Positions 57,471 to 64,000 of a DNA stretch of 64,000 nucleotides are shown piece by piece (position 1 is the stretch's first letter; every line of letters begins with the position of its first letter). The position numbers were made by a program, and so were the translations under genes. This DNA comes from Acorus gramineus (Eukaryota > Streptophyta > Magnoliopsida > Acorales > Acoraceae): the NCBI GenBank assembly GCA_030737835.1, contig JAUJYN010000068.1, positions 186,001 through 250,000 on the forward strand, in the 5' to 3' direction. The notes under the pieces were generated by a model that was not told where the DNA came from, searched no databases, and saw nothing but the letters and a program-made list of their open reading frames with translations.

Positions 57471-58649
57471 GTATTATTACATGATGGTCTTTGAATACCT
57501 TTGCATGCAAAAAGGTATGAACTTCTGCCATCCATGTTAAAGCATATCATGATATTGCACAAAATAAAATTCTTTCTTCCCTCTTCTGATATCATCATTT
57601 TATACTGAAAATTAGTTCATCATAAAGGTTATCTCTAATATCTTAATAAGACTTCATTTAAATATTACTAATTGCACGATTGAATTTCTCTTTCTGGAAA
57701 ACCTGAAAATTTAGATGATGTGGCTTTCAGTTCAGAGCTTTTTTTTTTTGGATTTTCTTTGTTAGTTTGGTCCTTTGGAAGTGGCTTTGGTTTATTTAGT
57801 TGGGTTACTATTTTTTATGTGTATTCAGAATTCTTGAAATTTGATTTTATGTGATTACTCTCTTTTTTCTCCCCCCTTTTTTGGTTCTGCTTCCACCAAA
57901 AGAAAAAAAGATTTATTGTGTATTGAGGTGGGTTTTCATCATATATGATAATTATGTGAGTATATTTGTTCTTTGGTTTTGGTTGCTATTTTTTCCATTG
58001 GAAGGAGATATTTTAATATTTTTAAATGTTATTTTGTTCTTATTTTTCCCTTTTTCTTTGGAAAATCCAAAAAAAAAAAAAATTTAAATTAAGTTTTCTG
58101 TGTATATGTTGAATTGATGATTGCTAGAAAGAATATAAATATTGCTACTTGTCTGATCATCTATACATATGAGGAACAATGTTGAGTATCTTACATCATA
58201 TTCTAAGTGATTCTTATTCTACCAAACGAAAAAAAGGTGATTCATATTAGTCTTATTCATTCGTCTAATAATTCTGGATAATTAAAGTTTCTTTTTGTCT
58301 TATAATTCTAGACTATTAGAGTATTTTTTTACTTTAATGTTTTCTCAGATGTCTTATACATATCTATGCATTTTTGTGTATACTGATCTATGAACATTGA
58401 TTGAACTATGTTAGTTAAGATTTATACTTGCAGCATGATGTTGGAAATCTCTCTCTCTTTTTTTCTTTTTTCTTTTTGTGACATAGTGGCCTACCAGTTG
58501 TCAAAGAGAAAGAGTGGTGATAGAGCAGACATGCTCCAAATGATCTTGTTTGGAAGAAAGAGAATGGTAATCTGGAATATATATTCTTCATGTATTTTTT
58601 CCTTTTCCCTTTTTTATCTATATCTATCTATTTATCTATCTATATTTAT
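57471..58649. other. AT/T-rich intergenic
   Basis: T-rich sequence with short frames of hydrophobic residues that reflect composition. No gene. Confidence 0.4.
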
Positions 58650-58720
58650 TCTATACTACTTACAAAAGTATAAATCCTTGAAAAACATTAATTGGACACA
58701 ATAACCCTTCCCAATTTTTG
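58650..58720 (+). repeat. Second Helitron-like 5' terminus (weaker)
   Basis: TCTATACTACTTACAAAAG, followed by text resembling 55150-55200 (tracts like CCAATTTTTGAAAATTCATT). The preceding base is T, not the expected A. Confidence 0.3.
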
Positions 58721-58849
58721 AAAATTCATTCCTACCCCCAAATGATCTTGGTTTGTCATATTTACCCTTTCAAATTCTTGGAAATCAATAGCACTATATT
58801 AATATTATATAATATGTTAAATTTTATACATTTATTGTTATATACCTTA

Positions 58850-59596
58850 CAAATTAAATGTCAATATAAGCATCTTAAAAAATCCTAAAGAAATTTGTAC
58901 ATGAATTTTATGTTGAAATTAATTTATCTTAATTAATAGAAAAACCTAATATATAATAGAAGCTTTATGTATTTATTTATTAAAAAAAAAAACAAATATT
59001 GCAAGGGTGAGAAAATTCAAGCAAAGTTTAATATATACCCTTTCATATTATATGTCATATATGCATCTTAAAATTTCCTAAATAAATTTGTACATGAAGT
59101 TTATGTTGAAATTAATATATCTTAATTATTAAAAAATCCTAAGATATATTATATAAAATGCACATGTTATCAGATTAACCTATATAGTGCATTATATATA
59201 TATATTAAAATAAATTTCATATTTAACATTATATATTAAATCTAAAAAAATTATATATAAAATATGTATTTTTTTTAGATTTGATATGTAATCTATGTTA
59301 TGGAAAAGTCACCCTATGCATATAATTTTAAGATGCATTTCTAAAATTATATATTGTTGAGATTAATATATATTATATAAAATACACATGTTAATAGATT
59401 AACCTATATATAATGCATTATAAATATATATTAAATTAAATTTCATGTATATAATTATATATTATATTAAATCTAAAAAATGTATAAAAAATATGTTTTT
59501 TTTTAAGATTAATATATAATTTATGTCATGGAAAAGTCACACTATGTATATAATTTTAAGATGCATTTATAAAATTATATATTGTTGACAATGTAT
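58850..59596. repeat. Diverged tandem repeats in AT-rich DNA
   Basis: One unit of 224 bp starts at 59149 and again at 59373 (TTATATAAAATgCACATGTT, then GATTAACCTATATA, GGAAAAGTCAC and TTTTAAGATGCATTT). An upstream pair (58860 and about 59050, spacing 193) shares AAATTTGTACATGAA and TTATGTTGAAATTAAT. Confidence 0.65.
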
Positions 59597-62500
59597 TTCA
59601 AAATCTTTACAATTAATTTTTAACATAGAGGTAATAATTGTTTTCCACATAATAAATGTTGTTTCTTAGAATAAATATTGTTCTTAGAATTTTAAATAAT
59701 AAAATATATATGGGTAGTATAGGATCCTAAAATCTGTTTTTCTATACGTTGAAAGAAAAGAGACTGTAAAATCCTCCAACCATTCATCTTCTCCATTAAG
59801 AAATGGCTCCCGCATATTATAAAAGGGATTGTATTGTTTGTCTTCCTTTAAATGACTCTTAAAACACTTCTAATTTAATTTTTGTCTCTCAATTTATGCA
59901 AATCTATCATTGTTCCAAATGCATTCATTACCCATTCATTCATCCAACTCCTCCATCTCTTCGTCTCCTTTTATTTGACTTCCTATGTCATCCATACATA
60001 TGCCTTTTTAAATTCTTCAAAATTTGTACTTGTCATATGACTATACATATTCTTGAATTCAATTTAATCATCCTTCAAGAAACAATAAATACCAAATAAT
60101 TGTGTATTGTTTAATTCGTTATAAACTACTTCAATTTAGAATTAAATGAGATTCACACATTTTATTCATCCCCCTCCTCTCAAGTTCTCTTCTCCTAACA
60201 CCTCCCTCACATGCAAATCATACCGGCCGTGGTAGAGATGAGCACTGCTTGGATATAAAAGTTGATGTTGGTAACACGCGGACCGTCTACTAAAGATCTC
60301 CGAACGAGTTCATGTTAATTTCTCTCTATATTTCCTTTTTTTTTTAATTTATCTTTAGTGGGTAATTTTAATTTTATGATAATCATCGAGGCCTTATGGA
60401 CGCGGTTAAACGGACCATTTTGTATTCCTATTATACCTGTCTTTTTTTTTTTTTAGGGTTACACCCAATAAATAGGAAAACATTTTTATCTCATATGGTA
60501 TCTTCTTTTTATTTGTTGTTAGTATTATACAATTAAAATATGAGAATAACTTGAGAAAGAAATGTTGTGGAATTGTTATGTCGACTCTTATTTACTATTT
60601 TCTTTGTTCTTTTCATTATTTTTTTTGCTAGATCATGCAGTGCATCTCTCTTTTTTTAATTTAGTTTGCTATAATCTTTAAGAAGACATGTAACTTGTAA
60701 TGCGGTACATCAAATCACAATCTAATAAACTATTGTCCACCATAACTAATAATCACATATTTCACATTTGTATAAATATTTAATTAACATTATTCATTCT
60801 GTACGGTTAATTTTTCATTCATTTTTTTAAATTATATTCTCATACATCTAAAATGCTTGGTTTGATTTCCATTTATTCTTTTCTTTTCTTATAATATGTT
60901 GGGATAATTAAGTATGGTTTGTGAAACTTAAATAACACTGGATACTCATTTGAAAAAACACGCCTTTTAACAAAATCTAGATCGATGAGATATTGATTTT
61001 TTTTTTGAAACAGATGTTGATTTATTTTTAAACACACACAAAAAGGATAGTAACACACAGTTGAAAACGCACTACAAAAAAAATTAAAGTAAAAATATGC
61101 TAATGACAATCTGAGTAAAAATATGACTAACACAGAAAAGAATGCTTTTTTTTTCAAAGTAATTTGAGTTATAGATAGATAATCGAGGATAGATTAATTA
61201 TCATTTGAGTTTGAAAACACAATACAAAATAAGATAAATATTTACAGATAGGACACTACAAAACAATATACGCCTGATTTTATCTTCTATTTTTAAAACT
61301 ATATAAAAGTATGGAGAATCGAATATTATCCAAGTTTGATAAAACACACTTGAATACGACATGCAATTTTTTTTAACAAAAATAGCACTAACAATAAATC
61401 CCACAATTTCTTTAATTTTTATTAATATGATTGAATTTTTTATTGTTATATGATTCAAATGTTGCTTAATTGTAACTTAAAGTCATATAGGTTTCACATT
61501 TCCTTAAATTATATAACATCATTTACTTTTTAATTTTTCCAATTTATGTTTCACACTTCTGAAACGTTTGGTTTGATTTCAATTTATTCAAAATATTTAT
61601 AAGACTTATTATTGTGTTATTCCCCGAACATCACTAATACATGTTTTTCCATTGTGATTCATGTGAGCATATTTTTTGGTTTGATTAATTATTCTTTTTT
61701 TTCTATGTTTAGTTTTATTTCATTGGTTTTGATTGTTTCATGTTCCATTTGACTTAGATTTTATGTGACTTTAATGATAATATTTTGAATATTAGTCAGA
61801 ATTAAGTAACATTATTAAATTAAATTTATTTCTATAATATGCATGAACTCTTTGAATTCTTTGCCACGACACTAGAGAATTTTGTTGAAAGAGAAGACAG
61901 TGGCATGCTACATACCATTGATCTATGGTTCATAGGAAACCAACAATCATGACTAATGCTTATTTATTACATTTCAACAAGATAATAGTCACAATTATTT
62001 ATTACCAAATTCCTTAAAAAATGTCCTTAACAAGATGAAACTATTGTGAATAGTGAGCAGAGAACCGCATATAGGACTCACTGATTTTTATTTGTTGTTT
62101 CTTTGATTTAATTTGGTAAATCAAAATAAAGGGTGGGTATCTAACAGAAAAAGTGGATATCTTAATTAATGTAAGTGGTAATTGCTATGTTTTAAATTAA
62201 ATTACCTTATATCAGTGCATCTCAAAAATATATTAAACTTTTTTATGTGCTTTTCATATTATAAATTAAATACACATGTTAAAACATATAGTGCAACATT
62301 TCATATTATGCATATATAAATTAATTATAATGATATAAATTTACATTTAAATGTGATGATTAAAAACATATCATAATTAAGTGAAACTGTTATTAATTTT
62401 TAATTTGAAAAAATACATTATAATTAAAATATACCCAATGAAAATTTTGAAATAAAAATATATATTTCTCATTTCATTTATTACGTATAATATTTATTTA

Positions 62501-64000
62501 TCTAAATAAATTAGTTAAAATGTGAATTAAAACCATATATTTCTATAAAATCTTAAAAATAAAATCAAACTTATTAAATTACTTTGCATCCAGGCCTTTT
62601 CATGTGCATTTGCATTTGCACATACATAACATTGTCATGGGAATATAGAGGATAATATGAGCAATGCATTGCATTGTTTTCTATCAATATCTAATCTATT
62701 CTAGATTAACTTCAACAAAAAATTACTTTGAAAAGAAAAAGTTTTTACTTGTGTAGGTCAAATTCTCATTACCACATTTTTCTATTTTTCTGGTATGTTC
62801 TCGATCATCTGTCATTATTCTATTAGTTATGTATGTTAAAAAAATAAATTTATATTTCTTTCAAACCAAATTTTGAATTAGTATCTGAATTTGTTTTTTA
62901 AAAAATATTATTTGGATTTGGTTGAAGTTGTCACTTTACAAAAGGAAAAAATGTGAAGTCTTACATTTTCATTTGAGTATATATCTAAATGCCAAAATGT
63001 TATTATTACATATTATTTATCAATGTTATTTGAGCTTCACAAATCATATTTAAATGTCATCATTTTATATCCACATATTAAACTATTTAATATATATATA
63101 ACAAGTCATGTAAAAAATGAATGCCTTAAAAAAAATTAAGATCTTATACAATAGGAATGATTGCCTATGATAGTCATCGTAATGAATCTGAAAGAATTAT
63201 TTTACAATCCATTTAATTTGAATTTAAAGATTGGATTATTTAGTTCTTTTGAAATGATCAATTATGTATGAACAATAACTTCATTTTGCTTCAATCATGT
63301 TTTATGCCTAATGTACCTAAATATGATGGTTTACTTTCTGGTTATTTTTTTTCTTAATTTTTAATACTTTTTCGTTCTGTGTGTCAGTTTCTTTGAAAAA
63401 AATGCATATGGGAAATTGTCTACTATAATATATTTTTTTGCATGTTTGGCACCATATTTTAAATTTTGTAAAGACTTTCGACCTAAGGTTCAATGATATA
63501 TAGTCCTAAATATGAGTTGAAACACCATTTATTTAGACATTATATATACATTATATATATACATATTATCACAAAATCTATTCATTATTATTGAGTTTCT
63601 ATTCAAGTATATATTTCATTAGACAATCAAAATTAGAATAATATATTGGGCGCAACATATAATTAGTTTTATAACTACATAAATAACTGGTTAGGTATCT
63701 TTATAGGAAAAAGACATATATTTTGGTTAAATTGATGAATTAATAGATATTAGATTTCTTAAATTTACAGTTATATTTACGAGGATGTTATTATAAAATG
63801 TAGCAAACCATGTGTTCCATAAGTGTGAATTTACAGATTGAAAAAATTAAATAAAAAAGTAGCACTACAAAGTAAGTAATATTAAAAAAATTATCCAAAC
63901 ATGAAAACTATGAATTTCAATTATAGTTATGCAATGTTTGTGTCATATGAAAAAGAATTATTTAGAATCTTATAAATCTTTATTAGGTATTTGCTTAAAT
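59597..64000. other. AT-rich intergenic, no gene recognised
   Basis: No reading frame here has a recognisable domain. A less AT-rich spot at 60210-60300 and 60385-60420 (ACCGGCCGTGG, ACACGCGGACCGTC) may be a decayed element piece. Frames at 60873-61157 and 61201-61458 are low-complexity AT products. Confidence 0.45.

Noticed and set aside
57174..57598. Minus-strand frames as a gene
   Set aside because: They read through the CT tract in antisense and show no motif. The plus strand has the more gene-like layout.
1..64000. tRNA or rRNA genes
   Set aside because: No cloverleaf-like B-box (GGTTCGAATCC type) or rRNA core sequence was noticed on either strand. The tRNA-like strings at 2611 and 38662 are primer-binding sites.

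Overview
The window is repeat-dominated nuclear DNA from a flowering plant. Retrotransposons cover about the first 50 kb and AT-rich intergenic DNA covers most of the last 10 kb. The plant assignment rests on Copia, Ty3/Gypsy and L1-type LINE proteins of plant type, primer-binding sites matching plant initiator-tRNA-Met, CACTA-type transposon ends, and fragments of plant-type host genes (a cation/calcium exchanger and probably ATM). The species cannot be told from sequence alone. I found no intact host gene, RNA gene or CRISPR array. Every protein-coding trace is a transposon or gene remnant; the longest undamaged frame is a 350-codon Gypsy protease-RT piece.

Layout, left to right: a minus-strand long LTR cut by the window edge (L1, 1-2507) sits in the 5' LTR of a Copia element (2508-6465). 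The Copia element is cut inside RT by a 4.0-kb plus-strand LTR (L2, 6466-10475). The tail of a third LTR family follows (L3, 10476-10939), itself split by a minus-strand solo LTR with target duplication (L4, 10940-14025). An L1-type LINE (14041-18240) is cut by a minus LTR (L5, 18241-20317), which is cut by another minus LTR (L6, 20318-23379). L6 is the 3' LTR of a wrecked minus-strand Gypsy element (Gypsy-2, internal part 23380 to about 27120). Two related CACTA-like elements lie head to tail (27462-33895 and 34105-47718). The first holds a truncated minus LTR (L7). The second holds a structurally complete Gypsy element with 5-bp target duplication (Gypsy-1, 35477-44675, LTRs L8 and L9). Another third-family LTR (L10, ending 49800) follows. 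From 50.3 to 52.7 kb there is a cluster of host-gene fragments in one orientation. The rest is AT-rich with a fold-back element, Helitron-like ends and diverged tandem repeats.

The most striking feature is the shared design of the 3-4 kb LTRs (L1, L2, L4-L9). Although their U3 ends fall into at least two unrelated-looking types, all carry in the same order: a splice-donor-like site, a very GC-rich block of 0.6-1.1 kb, and a cassette of exactly 36 nt bounded by AG and GT. In copies that keep the downstream part, tandem repeats with a base-pair-covarying hairpin follow, then a short conserved hairpin and a pyrimidine-rich splice-acceptor-like site. This looks like a plant 5' leader with two introns built into an LTR. 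Because splicing of R-U5 would be erased by reverse transcription, the pattern suggests separate spliced mRNA and unspliced genomic RNA. That is inference, testable with RNA reads.
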